Source: Gammaproteobacteria bacterium HGW-Gammaproteobacteria-14 (GTDB taxonomy: Bacteria > Pseudomonadota > Gammaproteobacteria > Pseudomonadales > Alcanivoracaceae). Taken from it: DNA of 12,947 nt. Position 1 is the stretch's first letter. Every line of letters begins with the position of its first letter. Location: assembly GCA_002840115.1 (NCBI GenBank), contig PGZG01000035.1:1-12947 (forward strand), given 5' to 3'. Under the pieces are notes generated by a model, which had not been told where the DNA came from, searched no databases, and saw only the letters and a program-made list of their open reading frames with translations. The position numbers and the translations under genes are program-made. Shown piece by piece: positions 7,076-12,947 of the stretch.

Positions 7076-7105
7076 AAAAAAGGGCACCTTCGGGTGCCCT
7101 TTTTT
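7076..7105 (+). terminator. Intrinsic terminator after amtB
   Basis: GGGCACC (7082-7088) and GGTGCCC (7093-7099) form a stem with a TTCG tetraloop, flanked by A and T runs that lengthen the arms to 13 bp and give a T6 tract at 7100-7105. It lies about 30 bases after the amtB stop. Confidence 0.93.
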
Positions 7106-7172
7106 GTGGGAGAGTTCCGGTGTTTGCGGTTGGTGATTGATAAGGCAGTATAGGGAATAGCCGTGTCAGCCC

Positions 7173-7206
7173 TATATATAAGTAGCCTTCCGCAAGGAGA
7201 GTCAGT
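7173..7206 (+). promoter_or_regulatory. Possible -10 box and ribosome binding site of the first pirin gene
   Basis: A TATATATA run (7173-7180) is the best -10 candidate after the amtB terminator, but no -35 hexamer at proper spacing was found, so the promoter is uncertain. AAGGAG (7194-7199), seven bases before ATG 7207, is a clear Shine-Dalgarno sequence and fixes the start. Confidence 0.35.
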
Positions 7207-8163
7207 ATGAGTAATACGGAGAACCACAATGCACCATCCCGTTCGGATGATTGTCCCGCAAGGCCGGAGAAGCCAGTAACCCAACGATTACCTGCCCGGG
7301 TTACCGTACTGGGAGAGAACATGACAATTCGGCGTGCCTTGCCACATCAGCAGCGTCGCATGATTGGTGCCTGGTGTTTTCTTGATCATGCAGGTCCAGT
7401 GGATGTTGGTGAGGGTAGCGGCATGCGTGTGGGCCCTCATCCACATACTGGACTGCAAACCTTTACCTGGATGGTGGATGGGGAAATTTTTCACCGTGAC
7501 AGCCTTGGATATGAGCAGTTGATTCGGCCGGGGCAGGTAAATTTGATGACCGCTGGCCGTGGTATCAGTCACTCGGAGGAGTCTCCAGCGGAGCGGTCGC
7601 CAACATTGCAGGCGGCGCAATTATGGATTGCTTTGCCCTTTGAGCAACGTGATATTGAGCCGGCGTTTGAGCATTATCCCGAATTGCCACAACACGCGCA
7701 GGATGGAGTTATATGTACCCTGCTTGTTGGCGAAGCATTGGGCAAAAAAGCACCGACCCATGTGTACTCACCACTGGTTGGTATTGATCTGCGCGCCCAC
7801 TCGAAGGCGGAAACGCAACTGCCGCTGCAGACGGATTTTGAATATGGTCTGCTGGTCCTCACTGGCGACATCGAGGTTGAAGGTGAGCCTTTGGCACCTG
7901 GCGAATTGTTATACCTTGGTCAGAATCGTGACGCACTGCATATTCGTTTCCCCGCTGCCGCGCAGGTGTTGCTGATCGGCGGTGAGCCATTCGCAGAAGA
8001 TATTCTATTGTGGTGGAATTTTATTGGTCGCAGTCAGGAGGATATCGTCCGTTACACGCAATGGTGGAATCGGGAGGAGCACTTTGGCACCGTCAAGGGT
8101 TATGACGGCGCCCGCTTGCCTGCGCCGGAGTTGCCTGCCGGGGTGCGCCTCACGCCCCGCTAG
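7207..8163 (+). CDS. Pirin family protein (first of two)
   Basis: The 318-residue protein is a bicupin of the pirin family. The four N-terminal metal ligands are present: His78 and His80 in GPHPHTG, and His122 and Glu124 in GISHSEES. These correspond to the iron-binding set of human pirin. RALPHQQRRMIGAWCFLDHAGP (43-64) is the typical N-terminal strand region, and the C-terminal cupin holds LLIGGEPF, followed by a tail with WWNFIGRSQEDIVRY. Bacterial pirins have been linked to quercetin dioxygenase activity, to redox sensing and to binding partner enzymes, so the substrate cannot be named. ATG 7207 has an excellent ribosome binding site; Met39 is a less likely start. The gene is probably monocistronic. 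It differs clearly from the second pirin at 11110-11985 and converges on the antiporter gene, with shared stop bases. Confidence 0.9.
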   Translation: MSNTENHNAPSRSDDCPARPEKPVTQRLPARVTVLGENMTIRRALPHQQRRMIGAWCFLDHAGPVDVGEGSGMRVGPHPHTGLQTFTWMVDGEIFHRDSLGYEQLIRPGQVNLMTAGRGISHSEESPAERSPTLQAAQLWIALPFEQRDIEPAFEHYPELPQHAQDGVICTLLVGEALGKKAPTHVYSPLVGIDLRAHSKAETQLPLQTDFEYGLLVLTGDIEVEGEPLAPGELLYLGQNRDALHIRFPAAAQVLLIGGEPFAEDILLWWNFIGRSQEDIVRYTQWWNREEHFGTVKGYDGARLPAPELPAGVRLTPR

Positions 8164-9983
8164 TGCCTGGCAGTATCATCATTGAGCAGTGAGGCGGCCT
8201 CCGGGTTTAGGGCTTGGCTGCGTTGTAATGGGGTCACTAGCGGTGCTGTCTTGGCGGTGTTGCCATACAGTCGAGCAGCACCGGCTTTTTCACCACCGGC
8301 TAACTCCAGATCAAAACGCTCCTGATCAAGCTGGCGGATATGGCTGCTTATTTCATAGGCGGCTACAGTATCCACGCCGATAGCCAGCAGAGTTTGCTCT
8401 CCCAATGCGAGAGCAGACTCGAAGGTTTCCCGCACCTGACCCTCGACATTCATCGCTACTAGTTCCAATGCATGATGTCGATCATAGGCGCGGGCCAGTA
8501 GTTTGGCGTGGTGAAAATGGTGGCTCGCCAATTCAACGATATGGCGCGTTGCGGAACGGTCATCAACACAGATCACAATGGCTTGAACGTTCTCGGCCCC
8601 GGCGGCATGCAGAACATCCAGTCGCGTGCCATCGCCGTAATACACCTTAAATCCAAAATCCGCTGCATGACGAATTTGCTCCGCATCGGTGTCAATAATG
8701 GATACGTTTACCCCGCGCGCCAATAAGGTCTGGCTAACGACCTGTCCGACACGGCCAAAGCCAATAATGAGCACATCGCCTTTGAGATTGCTGGCCGGAT
8801 CCACGCCTTCCAGAGATTGGCTGCCCGCGGGCAGTAACCAGCTCAATGAGAAAATAAATAGCGGCGTTAAGGCCATGGAGATAATCACAATGGTGTTAAA
8901 GTTGGCATGGGTGACGGGGTCAAATAGCCCGGTACCGGCAGCGGCGGCAAACAGGACGAAACCAAACTCGCCGCCCTGAGCGAGCATGGCGGTGCGATAA
9001 ATCCCCTCTGCATGGGTGGAGCGTGTCAGTCGCGCTACTAGATAGATGCCCAAACCCTTGATGCTCATATAGGTGGCGACCCCGGCGAGAATGAACTGCC
9101 AGTTTTCCATCACCAGATTCAGGTCCAGCATCATGCCGACGCCGACAAAAAACAAACCAAGCAGCAGGCCGCGGAACGGTTCGATATCTGCCTCAAGCTG
9201 ATGACGAAATGACGACTCGGACAGCAGTACGCCTGCAAGGAAAGCACCCATGGCCATGGATAGCCCGCTGAGCTCCATCAGCAAGGCGGCACCGAGCACC
9301 ACCAATAAAGCTGCGGCAGACATAATTTCGCGAGCCTTGGCGGCGGCCAATAAACGAAACAGCGGACTAAGCAGCCAGTAACCCACCACAATCAGCAAGG
9401 TCACGGCGCCCACACCGATGCCCACATCCAGCCAGCGGTTGGCTCCGGCTTCGGTTTGCCCCGGCGCAAGAAATGCCACCAGAATAAGTAGTGGCACAAT
9501 GGCCAGGTCTTCAAGCAGCAAGATGGAAACGGTGCGCTGACCTTTCGGTGTCAGCATTTCGCCGCGTTCTGCCAATACTTGAAACACGATCGCCGTAGAC
9601 GACAGAGTAAATCCAAGCCCGGCAATTAATGCGACGGTGAACGGCAAGGAAAAGGCAAAGTAGCCCAGCGCCGTTAATAGTGATCCGCATAGCAATACCT
9701 GGGCGGCGCCAAGACCAAAAATTTCAGTGCGCAATTGCCATAATCGGGAAGGCTGCATTTCCAATCCGATGACAAACAGAAACATCACCACGCCCAGTTC
9801 GGCCAGATGCAAAATGGCGCCGGGGTCGGCAAACAGAGCTAGCCCGAACGGACCGACCGCCAGCCCGGCAGCAAGATAGCCCAGCACGGAGCCAAGGCCG
9901 AAACGACGGAACAGGGTAACGGCCACAATGCTGGCACCCAGTACAGCAACAACCGGGGTAAGTTCGGCGGCATAGCCTGCCAT
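8160..9983 (-). CDS. Kef-type K+/H+ antiporter with TrkA-N (RCK) domain
   Basis: The protein has 607 residues, like E. coli KefB (601) and KefC (620). Residues 1-385 form a CPA2 sodium/proton exchanger domain of about 12-13 helices; Asp159 in LLLEDLAIVP lies at the usual ion-site position. HQLEADIEPF (261-270) matches the regulatory loop of KefB/KefC (HALExDIEPF). Residues 402-520 are a TrkA-N domain with the nucleotide motif GFGRVGQ (408-414) and the conserved RETFESAL (518-525). In E. coli these systems are held shut by glutathione and opened by glutathione adducts, letting K+ out and H+ in to protect from electrophiles. Whether this copy is glutathione-gated is inference. ATG 9983 has AGGAG (9995-9991) directly after the stop of the flavoprotein gene 12 bases upstream, so the two are cotranscribed. 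Confidence 0.88.
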   Translation of the reverse strand: MAGYAAELTPVVAVLGASIVAVTLFRRFGLGSVLGYLAAGLAVGPFGLALFADPGAILHLAELGVVMFLFVIGLEMQPSRLWQLRTEIFGLGAAQVLLCGSLLTALGYFAFSLPFTVALIAGLGFTLSSTAIVFQVLAERGEMLTPKGQRTVSILLLEDLAIVPLLILVAFLAPGQTEAGANRWLDVGIGVGAVTLLIVVGYWLLSPLFRLLAAAKAREIMSAAALLVVLGAALLMELSGLSMAMGAFLAGVLLSESSFRHQLEADIEPFRGLLLGLFFVGVGMMLDLNLVMENWQFILAGVATYMSIKGLGIYLVARLTRSTHAEGIYRTAMLAQGGEFGFVLFAAAAGTGLFDPVTHANFNTIVIISMALTPLFIFSLSWLLPAGSQSLEGVDPASNLKGDVLIIGFGRVGQVVSQTLLARGVNVSIIDTDAEQIRHAADFGFKVYYGDGTRLDVLHAAGAENVQAIVICVDDRSATRHIVELASHHFHHAKLLARAYDRHHALELVAMNVEGQVRETFESALALGEQTLLAIGVDTVAAYEISSHIRQLDQERFDLELAGGEKAGAARLYGNTAKTAPLVTPLQRSQALNPEAASLLNDDTARH

Positions 9984-9995
9984 GGGGAATCTCCT

Positions 9996-10571
9996 TTATG
10001 GCCAGTGACGCAGCACTTGCGTCAGTCGTTGGGTCATGGTGTCAAGGCGCGATGCGAGTTTGTCATCTTGCAATTCGCCGTTCTCGTTGAAAGCCTGATG
10101 CGCGCGCGGCACAGAAAGTTGTTCTGGTAATACAGTGACGCCAAGTTGGCTGAGCAATTGACGTATCAGAGCCAGACTGCGGATGCCGCCAAACGCTCCG
10201 GGGGAGGCAGACATCACCAGCGCTATCTTGTTGCGGAAAGACGCGAGACCATCAATGTCGCCATCCGGTCGTGAAATCCAGTCCAGCGTATTTTTTATCA
10301 GCGGGGTAATAAAACCGTTGTACTCCGGTGAAACCACAATTAATCCCTGATGCTCATCAAGGAGTTGCCGCAGTCTGCGCGCATGCTCCGGAATGCCTTG
10401 CTCGGCTTCAAGATCGCCGTCATATAGCGGTATCGGAAAATCGCGCAGATCAACCCAGGTCACTTCAAGGCCTGCTTTCCGGGCAGACTCGGCGGCGACA
10501 CGGGACAGGGCTTTGTTTAGCGAAGCGCGACGGGCACTACCCGCAAATACCAGTACTCGTGGTGCACTCAT
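9996..10571 (-). CDS. NADPH-dependent FMN reductase family flavoprotein
   Basis: The 191-residue protein has a flavodoxin-like fold of the FMN_red type. The phosphate-binding loop is GSARRASLN (11-19); the isoalloxazine-side signature is VVSPEYNGFITPLIKNTLDW (79-98) and a second glycine loop is SASPGAFGG (121-129). Relatives reduce FMN, quinones, azo dyes or chromate with NAD(P)H; the natural substrate here is unknown. ATG 10571 is chosen because it shares ATGA with the OsmC stop, has AGGAG seven bases upstream, and puts the first strand and the G-S-x-R loop where the family has them. The frame is open further upstream, but that part is the OsmC gene read in another frame. The position directly before a Kef antiporter recalls the KefF/KefG ancillary oxidoreductases, which belong to a related but separate flavodoxin family. 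Confidence 0.9.
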   Translation of the reverse strand: MSAPRVLVFAGSARRASLNKALSRVAAESARKAGLEVTWVDLRDFPIPLYDGDLEAEQGIPEHARRLRQLLDEHQGLIVVSPEYNGFITPLIKNTLDWISRPDGDIDGLASFRNKIALVMSASPGAFGGIRSLALIRQLLSQLGVTVLPEQLSVPRAHQAFNENGELQDDKLASRLDTMTQRLTQVLRHWP

Positions 10572-10978
10572 AAGGAATCTCCTGCGCGTTCGGTGGTGAT
10601 GGCGGCGCCCTGCAGCAGGGTCAGGGTGACCGGTGTTTTGGCGGCAATCTCCAGCAGTTTTTGCCATTGCTCTTCAGTCAATGAAACGCTGGAGGACAGC
10701 TGCCGATGAATGTGAGTCTGTTTGTCTTGATCCTTGCCGAGCGTGATTTGCACGTCCATCGTGCCAAGCTCCCAGCCCTTTTTCTGCGCATACATGCGCA
10801 GCGTCATCAAAGTGCAGGCGGCCAGCCCGGCGAGCAAATAGTCGTAGGGTGCGGGACCCGCATCGGTACCACCGGCGCTGGCGGGCTCATCCGCTAGCAG
10901 GGAATGACGACCCGCCTGAATGCGAGTGAGGTAGTCGACTTCGGCCAGAGTGGCCGAGGTGCTGCTGATAGTGCGCAT
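10568..10978 (-). CDS. OsmC-like protein with a single cysteine
   Basis: The 136-residue protein matches the OsmC/Ohr superfamily of thiol-dependent hydroperoxide reductases. The first helix has PYDYLLAGLAACTLMTLRMYAQ (44-65) with Cys55 at the peroxidatic position. The second-cysteine region, usually CPV in this family, reads KTPVTLTL with Thr115 in place of cysteine, encoded by ACA. No other cysteine exists in the protein, so the usual intramolecular disulfide cannot form. It may work by a one-cysteine mechanism, bind thiols or carry another function. ATG 10978 is preferred over the open frame up to 11035 because GGGAG lies six bases before it and the family starts here. It overlaps the flavoprotein gene by ATGA and heads the OsmC - flavoprotein - Kef operon. 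A hairpin separates it from the pirin gene upstream. Confidence 0.88.
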   Translation of the reverse strand: MRTISSTSATLAEVDYLTRIQAGRHSLLADEPASAGGTDAGPAPYDYLLAGLAACTLMTLRMYAQKKGWELGTMDVQITLGKDQDKQTHIHRQLSSSVSLTEEQWQKLLEIAAKTPVTLTLLQGAAITTERAGDSL

Positions 10979-11017
10979 GACGTTCTCCCTGTCGGCAGTA
11001 TTCAATTCGGCAATGTT

Positions 11018-11035
11018 CTGCAACGGTGGCTGCAA
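11018..11035. repeat. CTGCAA direct repeat upstream of the OsmC gene
   Basis: CTGCAA occurs at 11018-11023 and again at 11030-11035, twelve bases apart start to start, on the promoter side of the OsmC gene. On the minus strand this is TTGCAG twice; either copy could be a poor -35 box, and the pair could be a direct-repeat operator. No good -10 box supports a firm promoter call. Confidence 0.25.
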
Positions 11036-11068
11036 GTGTGGCAGCGGATTATGGCCGGGTAAATTATT

Positions 11069-11099
11069 ACCGGGTCACGCTGTGATAGCGTCACCCGGT
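11069..11099 (-). terminator. Imperfect hairpin after the second pirin gene
   Basis: ACCGGGT-C-ACGCT (11069-11081) pairs with AGCGT-C-ACCCGGT (11087-11099), leaving one C-C mismatch and a five-base loop. It starts 10 bases after the pirin stop on the minus strand and is followed there only by a broken, AT-rich stretch (AATAATTTA read on that strand). It is probably a terminator or an mRNA 3' end stabiliser that separates pirin from the OsmC operon. Confidence 0.5.
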
Positions 11100-11109
11100 G
11101 TATTCCCGA

Positions 11110-11985
11110 TTACGTCATCTGGCCAAAGCGGCCAGCATTGTAGTCGTCGATGGCCTGACGAATTTCTGCATCGCTGTTCATCACAAACGGACCATAGCCG
11201 ACGATGGGCTCGTCAATCGGCTCACCGCTGAGTAGCAACAGGGTGGTATCGCTATTGGCTTCTACCACCACGGTGTCTCCTTCGCGATCAAGCACCACCA
11301 GGTCTGCCTCGCGGGCGATTTGCTCGCCGTTGATTTGTACCGTGCCGTGCAGTATCGCCAGCAAGGTATTCCAGCCGGAGGGCAGCTTAAACTCGTGAAT
11401 CGCACCACCCTTGAGTCGCACATCCCACACATGCATCGGCGAGAAGGTGTGTGCCGGGCCTGCCTGACCCTCAAGCTCTCCGGCTATCACCCGCACCTGT
11501 CCCCGTGCTTCCGGCAAGGGGACTACAGGAATTTGTTCATTACGGATGCCCTGATAGCCCGGCGCTGTCATCTTGCTGCTGGCGGGCAGATTGACCCACA
11601 GCTGCACCATCTCGAAGGTGCCGCCCTTGCGGGTAAACGCCTCTGAGTGGAATTCCTCATGAATAATGCCACTGCCGGCGGTCATCCACTGCACATCGCC
11701 GGTACCGATGACGCCGCCTTGACCGGTGGAGTCGCGATGCGCCACCTCGCCCTGATAGGCAATGGTTACGGTTTCAAAGCCACGGTGCGGATGCTGGCCC
11801 ACGCCACGGGGGCGTTCGGCCGGAGTAAAGTCGGCCGGGCCTGCATAGTCGAACAGCAGGAACGGGCTGACCTGAGCACCATGGCTGTCATAGGAAAACA
11901 GGGAGCGCACCGGGAAGCCATTGCCAACCCAGTGGCGCGGTGGAGCGGGATGGATGCTGGTGACTTTTTTCATGTTTCTGCTCAT
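11110..11985 (-). CDS. Pirin family protein (second of two)
   Basis: The 291-residue protein is a bicupin with all four metal ligands of the pirin family: His65 and His67 in GQHPHRGFETV, and His109 and Glu111 in GSGIIHEEF. FLLFDYAGPADF (42-53) is the typical first-cupin strand. The C-terminal cupin has THFSPMHVWDV-like and LLLLSGEPIDEPIVGYGPF segments, the latter closing the fold, then a tail ending in AIDDYNAGRFGQMT. This GYGPFVMN type of pirin is common beside LysR regulators and YcaC-like hydrolases in proteobacteria. ATG 11985 has AGGAGA (11996-11991) five bases upstream; the open frame to 12033 lacks such support. It follows the YcaC gene by 78 bases with a hairpin between, so the two may be partly cotranscribed. 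Its substrate is unknown. Confidence 0.92.
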   Translation of the reverse strand: MSRNMKKVTSIHPAPPRHWVGNGFPVRSLFSYDSHGAQVSPFLLFDYAGPADFTPAERPRGVGQHPHRGFETVTIAYQGEVAHRDSTGQGGVIGTGDVQWMTAGSGIIHEEFHSEAFTRKGGTFEMVQLWVNLPASSKMTAPGYQGIRNEQIPVVPLPEARGQVRVIAGELEGQAGPAHTFSPMHVWDVRLKGGAIHEFKLPSGWNTLLAILHGTVQINGEQIAREADLVVLDREGDTVVVEANSDTTLLLLSGEPIDEPIVGYGPFVMNSDAEIRQAIDDYNAGRFGQMT

Positions 11986-12030
11986 GTTCCTCTCCTGTTG
12001 GGCCCGGTGGCGATCATGCTGACGCATAAC

Positions 12031-12056
12031 CACCCGGAGCGGTAGCGCTCCGGGTG
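12031..12056 (-). terminator. Perfect hairpin between the YcaC-like and second pirin genes
   Basis: CACCCGGAGCG (12031-12041) and CGCTCCGGGTG (12046-12056) form an 11-bp perfect stem with a four-base loop, seven bases after the YcaC stop. No U-tract follows on the minus strand, so it is more likely a partial terminator or an mRNA-stabilising element that lets expression of the two genes differ. Confidence 0.5.
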
Positions 12057-12063
12057 AAGCCGG

Positions 12064-12690
12064 TCAGCGCCGGGAGGTTTGTGTCACATAGCTGTTGATC
12101 AGGTTGCGGTAGTCCGGAATATGGTTCGAGAACAGCTGCCCCAAACCTTCCACGTCGTTGCGCCAGTCGCGGTGCAGCTCGCAGGCGACGCCGAACCAGG
12201 TCATCAGCTGCGCACCTTGTGCGGCCATCCGTTGCCAGGCGGCCTGCTGGGTGATTTCGTTGAACGTCCCGGAAGCATCGGTGACCACGAAGACGTCAAA
12301 ATCTTCTGCCAGCGCTGACAGGGTCGGGAACGCCACGCAGACCTCAGTGACCACACCGGCAACGATCAGCTGCTTCTTGCCGGTCGCCTTTACCGCTGCG
12401 ACAAAGTCGTCGTTATCCCAGGCATTAATCTGGCCGGGGCGTGCAATAAACGGAGCGTCCGGAAACATTTCTTTCAACTCTGGTACCAACGGACCGTTCG
12501 GACCATCTTCAAAGCTGGTGGTCAAAATGGTTGGCAGATTGAAGTACTTGGCCAGATCGGCCAGCGCCAGCACGTTGTTCTTGAAGGTGTCCGGCTGGAT
12601 GTCGCGGACCAGTGACAGCAGGCCGGTCTGATGGTCTACCAGCAGGACGGCGGTGTTGTTCTTGTCGAGACGAACGTAGGGGTTGCTCAT
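12064..12690 (-). CDS. ycaC: YcaC-type isochorismatase-fold cysteine hydrolase
   Basis: The 208-residue protein has the same length as E. coli YcaC and, from memory, a very similar sequence throughout (YVRLDKN, LLVDHQ, NLPTILTTSFE, GVVTEVCVAFP, DASGTFNEIT, MTWFGVACELHRDWRND, FSNHIPDYRNL). The fold is the isochorismatase-like hydrolase with nucleophile Cys118 and Asp19; Arg84 stands where many relatives have the catalytic Lys. YcaC forms large octameric rings and has no firmly established substrate. ATG 12690 has GGAG six to seven bases upstream and gives the YcaC-like start MSNPYVRLDK; four more in-frame codons upstream are unsupported. It is divergent from a LysR-type regulator gene and first in line before pirin, which suggests LysR control. 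Confidence 0.93.
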   Translation of the reverse strand: MSNPYVRLDKNNTAVLLVDHQTGLLSLVRDIQPDTFKNNVLALADLAKYFNLPTILTTSFEDGPNGPLVPELKEMFPDAPFIARPGQINAWDNDDFVAAVKATGKKQLIVAGVVTEVCVAFPTLSALAEDFDVFVVTDASGTFNEITQQAAWQRMAAQGAQLMTWFGVACELHRDWRNDVEGLGQLFSNHIPDYRNLINSYVTQTSRR

Positions 12691-12893
12691 ATTGATCTCC
12701 ATGTCGGGTTATGGCGGCGCCGGGCCGCCAGGTGATGGCATCGTCCGTTTGGCGAGGGCAGTGGATAGGGAAATGGATTCGGCATCCGGAAGATGCTATT
12801 AAGGTTACAAACAGGACAAAACTGTCGGTAGATCATTTAAAAGGACGCATAGTCCTGAAATTAGAACGATTGAAACGCAACGATGGACACGCT
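12691..12893. promoter_or_regulatory. Divergent control region between the YcaC-like and LysR genes
   Basis: This 203-base gap holds three inverted repeats. GGCGGC/GCCGCC (12713-12718, 12724-12729) lies in the YcaC leader. GCATC-N5-GATGC (12782-12796) and AGGAC-N5-GTCCT (12842-12856) both have a 5-5-5 layout, and their centres are 60 bases apart. LysR-type regulators usually bind such dyads in the shared divergent region, so the latter two are operator candidates. The surrounding 12800-12880 is AT-rich, but no clear -35/-10 pair was identified for either gene. Confidence 0.45.
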
Positions 12894-12947
12894 ATGCAGG
12901 ATCTTAATGACCTTTATTTTTTTGCCCGGGTAGTGGAGCACGGCGGG
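12894..12947 (+). CDS. LysR-type transcriptional regulator, N-terminal end (partial)
   Basis: Only 18 codons are visible before the window ends: MQDLNDLYFFARVVEHGG. This is the start of the LysR winged helix-turn-helix (M-x-D-L-N-x-L-x-x-F-x-x-V-x-E-x-G), the DNA-binding domain of a usually tetrameric, co-inducer-sensing regulator. The ribosome binding site is weak (GGA at about 12885-12887). The gene is divergent from the YcaC-like gene, the standard arrangement of a LysR regulator and its target. The effector domain lies outside the window, so the ligand is unknown. Confidence 0.85.
   Translation, partial: MQDLNDLYFFARVVEHGG

Noticed and set aside
6337..7284. A 315-codon minus-strand frame opposite amtB
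   Set aside because: It crosses the amtB coding region and its terminator, and its product is rich in Gln/Thr/His with no recognisable fold. It is a shadow of the highly biased amtB codons.
10572..10667. N-terminal extension of the FMN reductase by 32 residues
   Set aside because: It lies inside the OsmC gene, is rich in Arg/His, and the ATG at 10571 has both a ribosome binding site and the ATGA overlap.
8160..12690. Recently acquired island or mobile element
   Set aside because: No integrase, transposase, tRNA, flanking direct repeats or marked change in base composition was seen; the genes look like settled chromosomal genes.
12713..12729. GGCGGC/GCCGCC repeat as a terminator
   Set aside because: It is upstream of the YcaC start, has no U-tract, and no gene ends there; it may fold in the leader, but I see no support for termination.
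1..12947. Defence system, CRISPR array or toxin-antitoxin pair
   Set aside because: No repeat-spacer pattern or nuclease/toxin domain was found. The helicase is a plain full-length Rep with housekeeping neighbours, and the ankyrin protein alone is not enough to argue for a defence role.

Overview
This window looks like ordinary chromosome of a marine-type gammaproteobacterium. Cytochrome c5, rep, ubiK (yqiC/BMFP), glnK and amtB lie close together, as I remember them doing in Pseudomonas. The style of the cytochrome c5 and AmtB proteins would fit an Alcanivorax or Oceanospirillales relative. The genus is inference; no rRNA or marker gene is present to settle it. There are no tRNAs, rRNAs, insertion sequences, CRISPR arrays or prophage genes.

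Layout. (1) Bases 1-778: the 3' end of a sensor histidine kinase gene, then a monocistronic periplasmic cytochrome c5 gene closed by a perfect 19-bp-arm bidirectional terminator. (2) Bases 843-5028, minus strand: a tight operon ubiK - ankyrin/membrane protein - rep, in which each junction is a 4-base GTGA stop/start overlap. (3) Bases 5029-7105, plus strand: a nitrogen-control region with a sigma-54 type -24/-12 promoter, NtrC-like half sites about 110-135 bases upstream of the predicted start, and a structured leader, driving glnK and amtB and ending in a UUCG-loop terminator. (4) Bases 7207-8163, plus strand: a first pirin gene, whose stop codon shares the palindrome CTAG with the stop of the convergent Kef-type antiporter gene. 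(5) Bases 8160-12690, minus strand: a redox/electrophile-stress-like cluster. In transcription order it is a YcaC-type isochorismatase-fold hydrolase, a second pirin, a one-cysteine OsmC-like protein, an NADPH-dependent FMN reductase and a Kef-type K+/H+ antiporter. A LysR-type regulator starts divergently at 12894 and runs off the window.

How the genes may work together. GlnK and AmtB form the standard ammonium uptake and sensing pair. UbiK (ubiquinone assembly) and cytochrome c5 both belong to respiratory metabolism. In the right-hand cluster the flavoprotein sits 12 bases upstream of a Kef antiporter, which resembles the known Kef/ancillary-flavoprotein pairing of Escherichia coli but with a different flavoprotein family. 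With OsmC, pirins and YcaC under a probable LysR regulator, this suggests an uncharacterised thiol/electrophile response module.

The least explained items are the periplasmic-ankyrin protein fused to three membrane helices, the glnK leader with two GNRA hairpins and a possible Shine-Dalgarno-sequestering helix, and the OsmC protein lacking the second active-site cysteine.
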